NCBI GenBank assembly: GCA_031254315.1
Contig: JAIRUQ010000067.1
Coordinates: 1-55,178, forward strand
Source of the DNA: Treponema sp.
GTDB lineage: Bacteria; Spirochaetota; Spirochaetia; Treponematales; Breznakiellaceae
DNA: 55,178 nt
Reading direction: 5' to 3'
Shown here: one piece after another, positions 36,385-44,369 of the stretch
Layout: each line of letters opens with the position of its first letter
Position numbering within the stretch: position 1 is the stretch's first letter
The notes under the pieces: model-generated
Told to the model about the DNA's origin: nothing
Database searches by the model: none
The model's input: only the letters and a program-made list of their open reading frames with translations
Position numbers and translations under genes: made by a program

Positions 36385-37095
36385 TTATCTATATGATTTT
36401 GAATGTTTCATCATGGCTCTGAAAATTTCAATATCATCGGCAGTGGTAATCTTAATGTTTCTATCAGAACCGGAGGCAAAATATAATATTTCACCAAGTT
36501 CAACCATCATTGTATTGGTATAAGATGATCCAAAAATGCCAATTTCGTTTTCAAAAGCTTTTTTATAACAATCATACAATTTTCCCAGTTTATATGCCTG
36601 CGGCGTTTGGACACGGCGTAGTGTTTCCCTTGGTATGTATTCAGTGCTGGTTAATCCGTCGTTTGTTCTAAATATTTGTTCATTGTATGGAAGGCTGGAA
36701 ACTGCGTTTCCAAATTTACTGCATACCTTAATACAATCGGAAACAACAGACTCTTCTATAACCGGGCGTATTCCATCATGGATAATGACAATGTCATCTT
36801 TATTGCAATGTTTGTATAAATCATAGACTCCGTTGCGAATTGATTCTTGACCGGTCTCTCCGCCGGTTGTAATCCATTTTAATTTCGATATGCCGAATTT
36901 CTGAGCATAAGCGGTTACTGTTTCCTGCCATCCGTCAAGGCATACCAGTTCTATGGCATGTATATCAGGGTGTACCTCGAAACTTTCCAGTGTATACACA
37001 AGAATAGGTTTACCGTCAATATCGACAAACTGTTTGGGAATTTCCTGTTGTGCTCGTTTGCCGGTTCCTCCGGCGATTATTAGTGCTATGTTCAT
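36385..37095 (-). CDS. IspD/TarI-like cytidylyltransferase
   Basis: 236 residues. ALIIAGGTGKRAQQEIPKQF (CTP loop with Lys), DIVIIHDGIRPVIEESVV and PRETLRRVQTPQAYKLGKLY are all family motifs, and the length is normal. In a polysaccharide locus beside an SDR and LicD genes it more likely makes a CDP-polyol (as TarI, or the pneumococcal CDP-polyol enzymes) than the isoprenoid precursor. It can feed the LicD or glycerophosphotransferase enzymes. Confidence 0.82.
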   Translation of the reverse strand: MNIALIIAGGTGKRAQQEIPKQFVDIDGKPILVYTLESFEVHPDIHAIELVCLDGWQETVTAYAQKFGISKLKWITTGGETGQESIRNGVYDLYKHCNKDDIVIIHDGIRPVIEESVVSDCIKVCSKFGNAVSSLPYNEQIFRTNDGLTSTEYIPRETLRRVQTPQAYKLGKLYDCYKKAFENEIGIFGSSYTNTMMVELGEILYFASGSDRNIKITTADDIEIFRAMMKHSKSYR

Positions 37096-37098
37096 AAA

Positions 37099-37986
37099 TT
37101 ATTTAGGGATATTATCTTCTACATTCTCAAAAATAATATAGAAAGGCTTATGTGTTACTCGTTGTTCAATAGGCGGTAATTCCATATAATTTCCATAATA
37201 ATGTGTTAAATAGATATCCCAGTTACCCGGAACACAATACTGTTTTCCCTCAAATTCAAGTTTTGTAAGCGGAAATATTGTATCGTATCGGTGAGTTTCT
37301 TTCTTATAGCCACATAAACCAGAAAAAGAGGATATATAACGAGTATTAAATTTATTAAACAGAGTAAAAAACTTATTACTTAAGATAAAAAGTAATTGTT
37401 TAGGGAAAATAAAAAATATTAATCTAATAATAACTTTTTTAATTTTTGCCTTTGGAATATCTATATTATTTCGTAAAATATATGCCTGCCGTGTAAAAGA
37501 AATTAGTTTTCTTTGAGGAACAAGAAGAGAGCGTATGCAATTATCAAAAGGCTTAATATCAATCCATATTCCTGTATAAGCGTCAGGATTTTTTTCACTC
37601 TCAGCAAATACAGTATCTTTTTTGCAGAATTTTGCAAAAGTTCTATAGTGATGGGGTGAAGTAATCGAACATCTGTTTGAGAGCAAATAATATTTAGTGT
37701 TATTTATTTTATCGTAAATGTCTACAAATTTTTCATAATCATTTCTCAACATCATAACATCTATATCATCATCCCAAGGGATAAATCCTTTATGTCTGAC
37801 AGCTCCAAGCAATGTCCCATATACTAAAAAATAGGTAAGATTATTTTCTTCACATACACGGACAAATTCATCCAATAACTCAAGTAGAACTGTACGAAGT
37901 TTGATGGTAGTTTCTTGATCCAATTCTTTTGTTACTTTTTCTTTTAAAGTTTCTGTTTTATTTTGGTCGTTTGTATTTTTCTCCAT
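37099..37986 (-). CDS. licD: LicD-family phosphotransferase, second copy
   Basis: 295 residues. YFLVYGTLLGAVRHKGFIPW then DDDIDVMMLRNDYEKFVDIY, plus the C-terminal YGNYMELPPIEQRVTHKPFY, match the copy at 34509. A ~20-residue charged N-terminal extension (NTNDQNKTETLKEKV) is extra. It is the first intact polysaccharide gene after the defence island, and its start lies inside the end of a broken gene. This makes it the boundary of the island. Confidence 0.87.
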   Translation of the reverse strand: MEKNTNDQNKTETLKEKVTKELDQETTIKLRTVLLELLDEFVRVCEENNLTYFLVYGTLLGAVRHKGFIPWDDDIDVMMLRNDYEKFVDIYDKINNTKYYLLSNRCSITSPHHYRTFAKFCKKDTVFAESEKNPDAYTGIWIDIKPFDNCIRSLLVPQRKLISFTRQAYILRNNIDIPKAKIKKVIIRLIFFIFPKQLLFILSNKFFTLFNKFNTRYISSFSGLCGYKKETHRYDTIFPLTKLEFEGKQYCVPGNWDIYLTHYYGNYMELPPIEQRVTHKPFYIIFENVEDNIPK

Positions 37987-38363
37987 TTAATATCCTTTTT
38001 GTGTAATTTATGCGCGATTAAATTTCGCAGTTCGATCTGATTAATAACTATAATACCTTCAATAACCGTTTTTTTCCCCTCGCCAGCTTCTCGCCTTTGT
38101 TCAGAACTTAATTTTCCAGTAGTTATAAATATAACTTCTTCAATATGTCTTACAAAACAACCGGCAAGAAATTTTAACCATTCTTCCTTTGTTGGTGCAG
38201 ATGTTTCTTTATGATTTTTACTAAAAATATACTATATTTACAGATAGATAATGTTGTGTAATATTTCCCCAAATGTTCCGGTTGTATATGACGCTTTAGT
38301 GGCAACGCGTATATAATCCTGTTGAAGCGACATATTGGCATTTGTTACATTATTTTTAATCAT
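37944..38363 (-). pseudogene. Broken gene with two in-frame stops, possibly restriction-endonuclease-like
   Basis: One frame runs from ATG 38363 to the stop at 37944 (140 codons) but contains TAA at 38238-38240 and TAG at 38232-38234. The first part reads SLQQDYIRVATKASYTTGTF. After the stops comes TKEEWLKFLAGCFVRHIEE, VIFITTGKLSSEQRREAGEG and IEGIIVINQIELRNLIAHK. The strand pattern with FITTGKLS and a late INQIELRNLI resembles the end of Mrr-type nuclease domains, weakly. ATG overlaps the stop of the HNH gene (ATGA), as in an operon. It is probably decayed. Confidence 0.5.
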
Positions 38364-39069
38364 TTTTTTCCGAAATGATTTTTGTAATTAATATTTTTTT
38401 TATAGTTTTTCCATCACATTCAAAAGTACCATCTCCAGAAATATTTTTTTTCTGTAAAACTTCTATATTTTTATTTTCTTCGTTAATATATTTTTTAATT
38501 GAAATTATAACATTATTAAACTTAAATTTTCTATAACAGAAATCATAGACTATATTTTCTCTTAAAATATTGATAATTATATTTCCTGTAATATTGTCAA
38601 ATAATAAATTACTCCAATCTATTTTCTTAAATTCATTTACCAATAAATTATTCAAAAAAATATAAGGTTCTATTTCTCCATGTTGTTCTTTCGTTACATA
38701 TATTAAATTAGCCGCACGATTATCTAGAGCATTTCCGGATATATGATGAACTTCAGAATCTTTTAAATTTATTTTTTCAAAAAATGCCTCTGCTACTAAT
38801 CTATAAACATAACCATAATATTTTTTTGGAATTGTAACATGAAAACTAGTTTGTTCCCATTCATTATTTGGATTATCTCTCATTTCCTTTTGTGATACTA
38901 TCTCATTATTGTTTTTAACTCTACCATAATTACTAACAAAAATATCTTTATTTTCTATATACAGATATTCTTCGTCTTTTATAATATTAAAGTCAATTTC
39001 TGGTGGATTATATTTTTTAGGTTTAAATGGAGCAGAAGATGGCGTTTCAATAAGATTTTGAAGTTCCAC
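38356..39069 (-). CDS. HNH endonuclease with NUMOD4-like N-terminus
   Basis: At least 237 residues. IFVSNYGRVKNNNEIV resembles NUMOD4 modules of homing endonucleases. The HNH_3-type motif VHHISGNALDNRAANLIYVT supplies the His-His-Asn metal site. It resembles phage/homing nucleases or restriction enzymes. GTG 39069 has no ribosome-binding site. The frame stays open to 39129, and TAGGAGG (39126-39132) is followed by in-frame ATT and ATA codons rather than ATG, so the real start may be non-standard or lost. AT-rich codon use sets it apart from the polysaccharide genes. Confidence 0.75.
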   Translation of the reverse strand: MELQNLIETPSSAPFKPKKYNPPEIDFNIIKDEEYLYIENKDIFVSNYGRVKNNNEIVSQKEMRDNPNNEWEQTSFHVTIPKKYYGYVYRLVAEAFFEKINLKDSEVHHISGNALDNRAANLIYVTKEQHGEIEPYIFLNNLLVNEFKKIDWSNLLFDNITGNIIINILRENIVYDFCYRKFKFNNVIISIKKYINEENKNIEVLQKKNISGDGTFECDGKTIKKILITKIISEKND

Positions 39070-39345
39070 TATACTGAAAATTTCTTCCTTACCGTTTTTC
39101 CATTTTCTTATTACTTGTATAATAACCTCCTATATTTAGGATAATACTCATTTATAATTTGAAATAGTTTCAACTAATATTTTGTCAATATGTCGCCTAA
39201 CTTTTAACTTACACAACCCCAGAGAATCTGCAATTCCCAGTTTTTCGGTATTGTCCACTATGTTTCATGACATGGTATACGCATTGGTATAATATTTTAC
39301 TGGATAAACTTGCATTATATACATGTCTACAAGCTTCTATATAAG
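39070..39345. other. Gene-free AT-rich gap of the defence island
   Basis: Holds the Shine-Dalgarno-like TAGGAGG of the HNH gene near 39129 and no other recognisable site. No open frame of note, no hairpin terminator seen. Confidence 0.4.
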
Positions 39346-40191
39346 CTAACCAAAATCACTGTATTTATGTTCTAAATCAAAAACGATGATGTGAAAAACA
39401 TCCTGTTCAACATAACCAAAACAACGGTATCTCCGTGAAATTCTAAATTTATGAATTTTCTTGCCATAAGATTTAAAATATTTTTGTGTGGCATTGTACT
39501 CTTTGTAATCAAGTCCGTTATCCACATTTATCTGGGACCAGGTTAGTTCAGTAAATTTTCTAAAACCGTCAATGAACAGTTTCTCATCTTCCTTTTTTAG
39601 AATTGAAAAACCCTCATTAGGATCAATTGTTGAGAAGTCTAATTTGGTATCCTTGAATTTTCTTATGCAATATTTCTCACAGGTGATAAGATTTCGTTCC
39701 CGCGCTACTTCAATGTAGTCAGTCTCACCGGATAAATTATCAAGCGTTATTTCGGTGTTTTCTCTCAAAATTGAAAGACAGCAGGAAGAAAAATCACGAT
39801 GGAAAAAAGAAATAACAATTCTATCCCGCTCGCAGGCTTCGGCAATGGATTGACCTGTGACGCAGTTATTATTGAACAGATAGAGGACATCTGGCGAATG
39901 TTTTTGACCGTTTTCCCAATATGACTCTTCAAATAGGCAAGAAAGGCTTGTTTTCATTTTTCGTATTTCATCATACTGCCTGGATATTGTTCCAACAAGA
40001 ATATCATGTATGGATATACCATCTGTTGTCATGGACTCAAAAAATTGATAATTTTTGTAAAGCAGTACATCCGGACCCTTAATTTCATTGAGGATGGCAT
40101 TAAATTTTAATAAAGCGCCGCCGGTTATGAATTCGTCTACAGAATTAAATTGCCCGGTTAATGACAACTCATTAATGAGTACTTCTGTCAT
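39346..40191 (-). CDS. Unknown third gene of the DUF262/AAA operon
   Basis: 281 residues, no signal peptide and no TM. The family is not recognised. The last ~40 residues (KIHKFRISRRYRCFGYVEQD then VFHIIVFDLEHKYSDFG) resemble the closing strands of RelE-like RNases, but catalytic residues cannot be assigned. It overlaps the ATPase gene by four bases, so it belongs to one operon and is the likely effector or accessory protein. Confidence 0.65.
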   Translation of the reverse strand: MTEVLINELSLTGQFNSVDEFITGGALLKFNAILNEIKGPDVLLYKNYQFFESMTTDGISIHDILVGTISRQYDEIRKMKTSLSCLFEESYWENGQKHSPDVLYLFNNNCVTGQSIAEACERDRIVISFFHRDFSSCCLSILRENTEITLDNLSGETDYIEVARERNLITCEKYCIRKFKDTKLDFSTIDPNEGFSILKKEDEKLFIDGFRKFTELTWSQINVDNGLDYKEYNATQKYFKSYGKKIHKFRISRRYRCFGYVEQDVFHIIVFDLEHKYSDFG

Positions 40192-41339
40192 TGTAATCCC
40201 AATAAAGCGTCAAGATCATCATCAAACTGATCAAAGAGACCATTCTTGTAAGTCAATATACGACCTTTATCAGATAATTTTATTTCTGTTGCCATTGAAG
40301 AATTATCAAGTAATTCAAAAAAATGGATAGCGACATTTTCTTTTTCTATTTTATTAAACGCTACAGCCTTACGAATTCCATTGAAGATATGATCGCTGTG
40401 GGTTTCAACAACAATTTGTACGCCGGTTTGAGCCGCTAATGATATTAACTCTGCCAGTTTTGACTGTCCTTTAGGATGAAGATGCGCTTCTGGATTTTCA
40501 ATTAACAACAACGAATTCGTTTCTGCAGATAAAATTGCCGTTATAACAGGAAGGACATATGTCAAGCCATAAGCCGCATTTTCAGTTCTAAATTCATCGG
40601 TTGGTCCGAGACTTCCTGCTCTGTTAAAAGAATAACAAATCGTAAAGGCTTCTCCCGATTTTTTTGGAATAATATTAACATTAGGACTTATCTCCCGTTC
40701 CCACGCTGTAACTTGACTTAAAAGATCGTTAAAATCAGAATTACTGTTTTTTAACTTTGGATTTATTTTTGTTTTTCCCCAATAATCAAGGTACTGCGCA
40801 ACCAATTCACCGTAACCGTTCTTAAATGATATTTGACGCTCATTCTCTACAGCCAGATCGTTACGTTCGTACTTTAATTCTGGTAGCCGCCCTGCGCTTA
40901 GATATTGAAAATTATTGGTAAACAATTGTAACCCATCAAAATCACCGTGGGGAGAAATGTTACTATATTTCAATGGAAAAAAGTCTTTGTTTTCCAGGGC
41001 TGAGAATTGCCATGAACAAGACAAAGCATCTGTTTTTAAGCTGAATTGCAAAAAATCATCTTTTGATGATTGGTAAATAGCATCCTTCCCAATCCCAATA
41101 CTGCAAAGAGAATCATTAAGTACCAATGCCTGATTGCTCAAAAGGGGAAAGTTTACTTCTTTATCCGTAGCGATTAATCGCTGTTTTTTGAATGATTGCC
41201 GCAGAAGTAACAGACTTTGAATAACGGAAGATTTTCCGCTTCCATTCAATCCTGTCAATACTGTTAAAGGTTTTAAAGACAATAGTGTATCGGCATGAGA
41301 TTTAAAATTTTTAATGTGTAGTTCATTTATCATTTTCAT
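40188..41339 (-). CDS. AAA ATPase of the DUF3696/OLD-like type
   Basis: 383 residues. Walker A is in LTGLNGSGKSSVIQSLLLLR, the ABC-type signature region is loose, and Walker B is SLLLIENPEAHLHPKGQSKL with the switch ETHSDHI. The C-terminal NGLFDQFDDDLDALLGL matches the DUF3696 tail found in some defence ATPases. It is the central gene of the trio, overlapping the DUF262 gene by 17 bases. SMC/OLD-like ATPases often sense DNA ends or invader proteins, but the trigger here is unknown. Confidence 0.8.
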   Translation of the reverse strand: MKMINELHIKNFKSHADTLLSLKPLTVLTGLNGSGKSSVIQSLLLLRQSFKKQRLIATDKEVNFPLLSNQALVLNDSLCSIGIGKDAIYQSSKDDFLQFSLKTDALSCSWQFSALENKDFFPLKYSNISPHGDFDGLQLFTNNFQYLSAGRLPELKYERNDLAVENERQISFKNGYGELVAQYLDYWGKTKINPKLKNSNSDFNDLLSQVTAWEREISPNVNIIPKKSGEAFTICYSFNRAGSLGPTDEFRTENAAYGLTYVLPVITAILSAETNSLLLIENPEAHLHPKGQSKLAELISLAAQTGVQIVVETHSDHIFNGIRKAVAFNKIEKENVAIHFFELLDNSSMATEIKLSDKGRILTYKNGLFDQFDDDLDALLGLQ

Positions 41340-42522
41340 TAAGTGTTTCCTCTATTATCTTTTTTATTTCTGTAAAACGTTGCAGGACATTCGCTTTAAG
41401 AGCTGTTCCCTGTGTTAAAGAACGCAAAAACTTTTTATCTTCTTTGTTATGCAAAGCAATAAGCTTGTTCTTAAATACATCTTTTTTACCAATTAGTTTA
41501 TTGCATTGCTCTTGCGGCAAGTTAGCAAAATTTACACTTAATGAATCAAACAAAGCCTTGTTAATTGGTTTCCTGGGCTCATCCAGATTATATCGTTTTC
41601 GAAAAGCATCTTTTCCAAATATTCCCCATGCAGTATTCAGAGCCTTGGTATAGTCTGTTTTTAATTGGTTTATTTGATTATCTGTAAGACATTCAATTTT
41701 TTTCATACCTTTACTCATGAAAGAGTCCATATCGGGTGTATAATCATTATAATCAATTAGGTAAAAAGAGACAAAACGAGTAGCAAAATCACGGTCTTCC
41801 ATTCGTCTGGTAGGAATACAGCCCATAGTTACTTTTACGAACAATTTCCCTTCTGGGGTAGCAACTTTTATATCAGTTCCATGTTCATTTTCCTGATTAT
41901 ATTCCTCGTTTTTGTCACGTACCAAATCTGCAATTAAGTTTGCCGGTTTGCCTTGATGCAGGGCATTTCGGAGTTCCTGTGGCGTTAACACCAACCCCCC
42001 CTGATTAAGACGGCTAAATATATTATATTTTACCTCATCAGGCGTTCCTTTTTCCAATATATAAACAGTAACAGGGAAGGTTTTTATTCTTCGCTGTAAT
42101 TCACGGGGTAATTTATCATAAGTTAATCCGTTATATTCTTTTAAGAATTCAAGATTCTCAAGAACAAGAATATTCTGAATAACAAAACTTTTTAATGTAC
42201 TTATTCTTTGCAATCCATCAATTACTTCCCATTTATTATCATCTTTACCATCAAAATAAAATGTTGGAATAGGCAACCTTAAAAGTATCGTTTCGATCAG
42301 ACGGCTTTTCTTTGTATTATTCCACAAGTTGGGCAAACGTTGAAAATCACTATGTAGCTTGATTTCCTTATACTCAAGGCGCTCTATTAAATCACCTAAA
42401 GTGAGCGGTTGCGTTGTTACTTTAATATCAGCCGGATTAAAAGGCACTTCAATAACAATATTGTCATCGTTCTCCTCGCGTTCTATGGCTTCATTTTCAT
42501 CAGGTTTATCTTCTTTAATCAT
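41323..42522 (-). CDS. DUF262-domain protein
   Basis: 399 residues. The ParB/Srx-like DUF262 domain is at ~35-190: PLTLGDLIERLEYKEIKLHS, KWEVIDGLQRISTLKSFV (the DGxQR site) and SRLNQGGLVLTPQELRNALH. DUF262 is the N-terminal half of GmrSD-type nucleases, but the DUF1524 HNH half is missing. No HxxP or HNH motif is in the C-terminus, so the second activity may be carried by the neighbours. GGAG precedes ATG 42522. It follows a truncated HEPN gene. Confidence 0.82.
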   Translation of the reverse strand: MIKEDKPDENEAIEREENDDNIVIEVPFNPADIKVTTQPLTLGDLIERLEYKEIKLHSDFQRLPNLWNNTKKSRLIETILLRLPIPTFYFDGKDDNKWEVIDGLQRISTLKSFVIQNILVLENLEFLKEYNGLTYDKLPRELQRRIKTFPVTVYILEKGTPDEVKYNIFSRLNQGGLVLTPQELRNALHQGKPANLIADLVRDKNEEYNQENEHGTDIKVATPEGKLFVKVTMGCIPTRRMEDRDFATRFVSFYLIDYNDYTPDMDSFMSKGMKKIECLTDNQINQLKTDYTKALNTAWGIFGKDAFRKRYNLDEPRKPINKALFDSLSVNFANLPQEQCNKLIGKKDVFKNKLIALHNKEDKKFLRSLTQGTALKANVLQRFTEIKKIIEETLNENDK

Positions 42523-42545
42523 GCTATTTCTCCGCTTTTATATTT

Positions 42546-42674
42546 TCATTGCTGACTATGATAACAAACAAACTCTGTTTCTTTTGGATAAACATCTTCC
42601 AGCATATGCCTTGCTGTAGTTAAATCACTTTTAGAATACTTTAACCACTCTTTTGCAAGATCAACTGCGTTCAT
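42546..42674 (-). pseudogene. Truncated HEPN-domain protein, partner of MNT
   Basis: 42 codons: MNAVDLAKEWLKYSKSDLTT, then ARHMLED and EFVCYHSQQ, and a TGA. In HEPN toxins CYHSQQ is followed by the AEKxLKA helix and the R-x4-6-H site; both are missing. It overlaps the MNT gene by 14 bases as usual for MNT/HEPN pairs. The break lies just before the DUF262 ribosome-binding site. Confidence 0.7.
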
Positions 42675-42987
42675 ATAGAACAACTCCTTTCTGTGCAATT
42701 GTTCGTTCTATAGCAGGCAGATTACTTTTTTCATCAAAAACCGTCTTATAACTTGCAAGCACATCAACGGGTACATAATTTTTATTTTTTGCTAAATTAC
42801 AGTAAATATTTTGTAGAACTAAAATAGGTTTTTCAGTGCCATCCCTTAAAACCACAAAAAAATCATAGTCGCTCTCTTTGTCCGGTGTACCATAAGCGTA
42901 GGAACCAAATAAAATAATCTTTTCACAATCTTTACCAACTGTGTGCAGGATACAATCTTTGATCGAAATTATGGCATCATTTAACAT
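42661..42987 (-). CDS. MNT-family nucleotidyltransferase antitoxin
   Basis: 108 residues with the minimal nucleotidyltransferase motif ILFGSYAYGTPDKESDYDFF (GS-x10-DxD). MNT antitoxins AMPylate or otherwise neutralise HEPN RNase partners. The partner just downstream is truncated, so the antitoxin may now be an orphan. It overlaps the end of the AbiEii-like gene by seven bases. Confidence 0.85.
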   Translation of the reverse strand: MLNDAIISIKDCILHTVGKDCEKIILFGSYAYGTPDKESDYDFFVVLRDGTEKPILVLQNIYCNLAKNKNYVPVDVLASYKTVFDEKSNLPAIERTIAQKGVVLYERS

Positions 42988-43664
42988 ATTTTTTCTCCAC
43001 TCATCATTTCGTATGCAATACGGTCTATGTCGTTACGGAATTCCTGCCAATCAGGCTTTTTTGTCCAGGCTATTGTTTCAAATATACTTTGAGGAATACT
43101 AGTTAAGATATCGGCAATATAAGTAAAGTCAAGACCGGCTTCTTTCTGTCGTGCTTCTCTTATAATTGTTGACCAGTCTATAGTTTCATGGAGGGTAATC
43201 TCCCTGATATCCGCGACATCTTTTCCTTCTAAACGGGTTAATGCGGTTAATTTATTTGAAAGTATATTTCGTATTGAATCTGTCCGGTAAAACAGGTCTG
43301 TTTTGGTAATTTTTCCAAATAGGGGAACCAAATCGTTTACAAAATCCAACTTTAACACAAAATCAGAATTCTTTCCTACCTTAAAGGTGGTAAAATCTTT
43401 TGCTCTGGTAAATTCAATTTCGGTACTCCAGATAAATCCATTCTCACGGAGCAGGGCAAAAACCTTGTCCAACTGTTCATCGTAAGTCTGTGATTGGTTT
43501 AAGAAAAAATCAAGATCATCAGAATAACGATGATGGTAATAAGCACGGCTAAGCGCCGTGCCCCCGGTTAGAAAAAAATCTGTGTCGCTGTGACTTAAAA
43601 TATCCATCACCCCATCCTGTACGGGGTAAAGGTTCTCTTCGTAATACTGCGAGGGCAAAATCAA
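42981..43664 (-). CDS. AbiEii-type nucleotidyltransferase toxin
   Basis: 227 residues. FFLTGGTALSRAYYHHRYSD then DLDFFL is the AbiEii/DUF1814 active site. The start at TTG 43664 is supported by GGAGG seven bases upstream. AbiEii toxins of type IV systems modify tRNA or other targets and are paired with an AbiEi-like antitoxin. Here the preceding gene overlaps it by 116 bases and lacks an AbiEi helix-turn-helix that I can see. Confidence 0.82.
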   Translation of the reverse strand: MILPSQYYEENLYPVQDGVMDILSHSDTDFFLTGGTALSRAYYHHRYSDDLDFFLNQSQTYDEQLDKVFALLRENGFIWSTEIEFTRAKDFTTFKVGKNSDFVLKLDFVNDLVPLFGKITKTDLFYRTDSIRNILSNKLTALTRLEGKDVADIREITLHETIDWSTIIREARQKEAGLDFTYIADILTSIPQSIFETIAWTKKPDWQEFRNDIDRIAYEMMSGEKIC

Positions 43665-43926
43665 AATGATACCTCCTCTCCTTTGGCCAGATACGTTTTG
43701 CTATTTCTGGTGTGTATAACTCTTTTATTTTTTCTATTCCCCAAAGGGCGGTAACATAGTGCCAGGGAAGGCGTTCAAGTGAGCGGACAAAAAGTTTGTC
43801 CTGGGTAAATGCGCCGGAAGTTTCAAGGCGCCCCTCAATCACCGCAAGCATATCCTCATGCGTGTCCAGATAATCCCAGTTGAGGTTGCGCATTAATTTT
43901 AATTTTTCTTCATGGGTTAGGAGCAT
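43549..43926 (-). CDS. Unknown gene overlapping AbiEii
   Basis: 125 residues, soluble, not recognised as AbiEi. Pieces such as DKLFVRSLERLPWHYVTALW and YTPEIAKRIWPKERRYHF look like a real protein. The last ~38 residues are read from the same DNA as the AbiEii N-terminus in another frame. Either the overlap is genuine or a frameshift has extended the end. Its end may serve as translational coupler. Confidence 0.55.
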   Translation of the reverse strand: MLLTHEEKLKLMRNLNWDYLDTHEDMLAVIEGRLETSGAFTQDKLFVRSLERLPWHYVTALWGIEKIKELYTPEIAKRIWPKERRYHFDFALAVLRREPLPRTGWGDGYFKSQRHRFFSNRGHGA

Positions 43927-44126
43927 CTTTTTCCTATGAATAAATTTATATCATCTGCAATTGCTCTGCCGCTCATTGTATGTAATGCCGGATAGTTTTG
44001 CGTAATATAATTGAATATGTTGTATTCTATAAATAATTTTATTATGTCTTTTGCCGTTTTATTTTCTAAAAATTTGTATTCTTCGATAACATAAACCAGA
44101 AAATCATTTACAATATTGGTTTTCAT
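43917..44126 (-). CDS. DUF3791 small protein, probable antitoxin
   Basis: 69 residues: DFLVYVIEEYKFLENKTAKD, ALHTMSGRAIADDINLFI. The pattern matches DUF3791, which is commonly found next to DUF3990 toxins. It overlaps the following gene by ten bases. Confidence 0.75.
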   Translation of the reverse strand: MKTNIVNDFLVYVIEEYKFLENKTAKDIIKLFIEYNIFNYITQNYPALHTMSGRAIADDINLFIGKRCS

Positions 44127-44129
44127 ATA

Positions 44130-44369
44130 TTATGCTTCTGTTGGGAAAACTATTTTTCCTGTTTGAAGTTCCATTTCCAGCAATTCATATAAGGCAAGCG
44201 GACTTAAATGCCATAGTTTAGTACTCTCTATTTCCAGTTTTTGATACAATCCGGAAAAATACAATAATTTAATGGAATCAATAACGGATGTATCTTTTTT
44301 TTCCATTATCGTCTGTATTATCATTGGGATAAGCATTTGTAAAGTTGCTTTAAATTCTATTGCAGTCAT
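44130..44369 (-). CDS. Small unknown gene between DUF3990 and DUF3791
   Basis: 79 residues from ATG 44369, overlapping the previous TAA (TAATG), with CGGAG ten bases upstream. A helical small protein (FKATLQMLIPMIIQTIMEKK, LALYELLEMELQTGK). No family recognised. Likely the second antitoxin or a DNA-binding helper in the three-gene unit. Confidence 0.65.
   Translation of the reverse strand: MTAIEFKATLQMLIPMIIQTIMEKKDTSVIDSIKLLYFSGLYQKLEIESTKLWHLSPLALYELLEMELQTGKIVFPTEA

Noticed and set aside
36385-37095. Housekeeping ispD for isoprenoid synthesis
   Set aside because: Its setting between LicD and SDR genes favours a polysaccharide role, though the isoprenoid role cannot be excluded without the rest of the genome.
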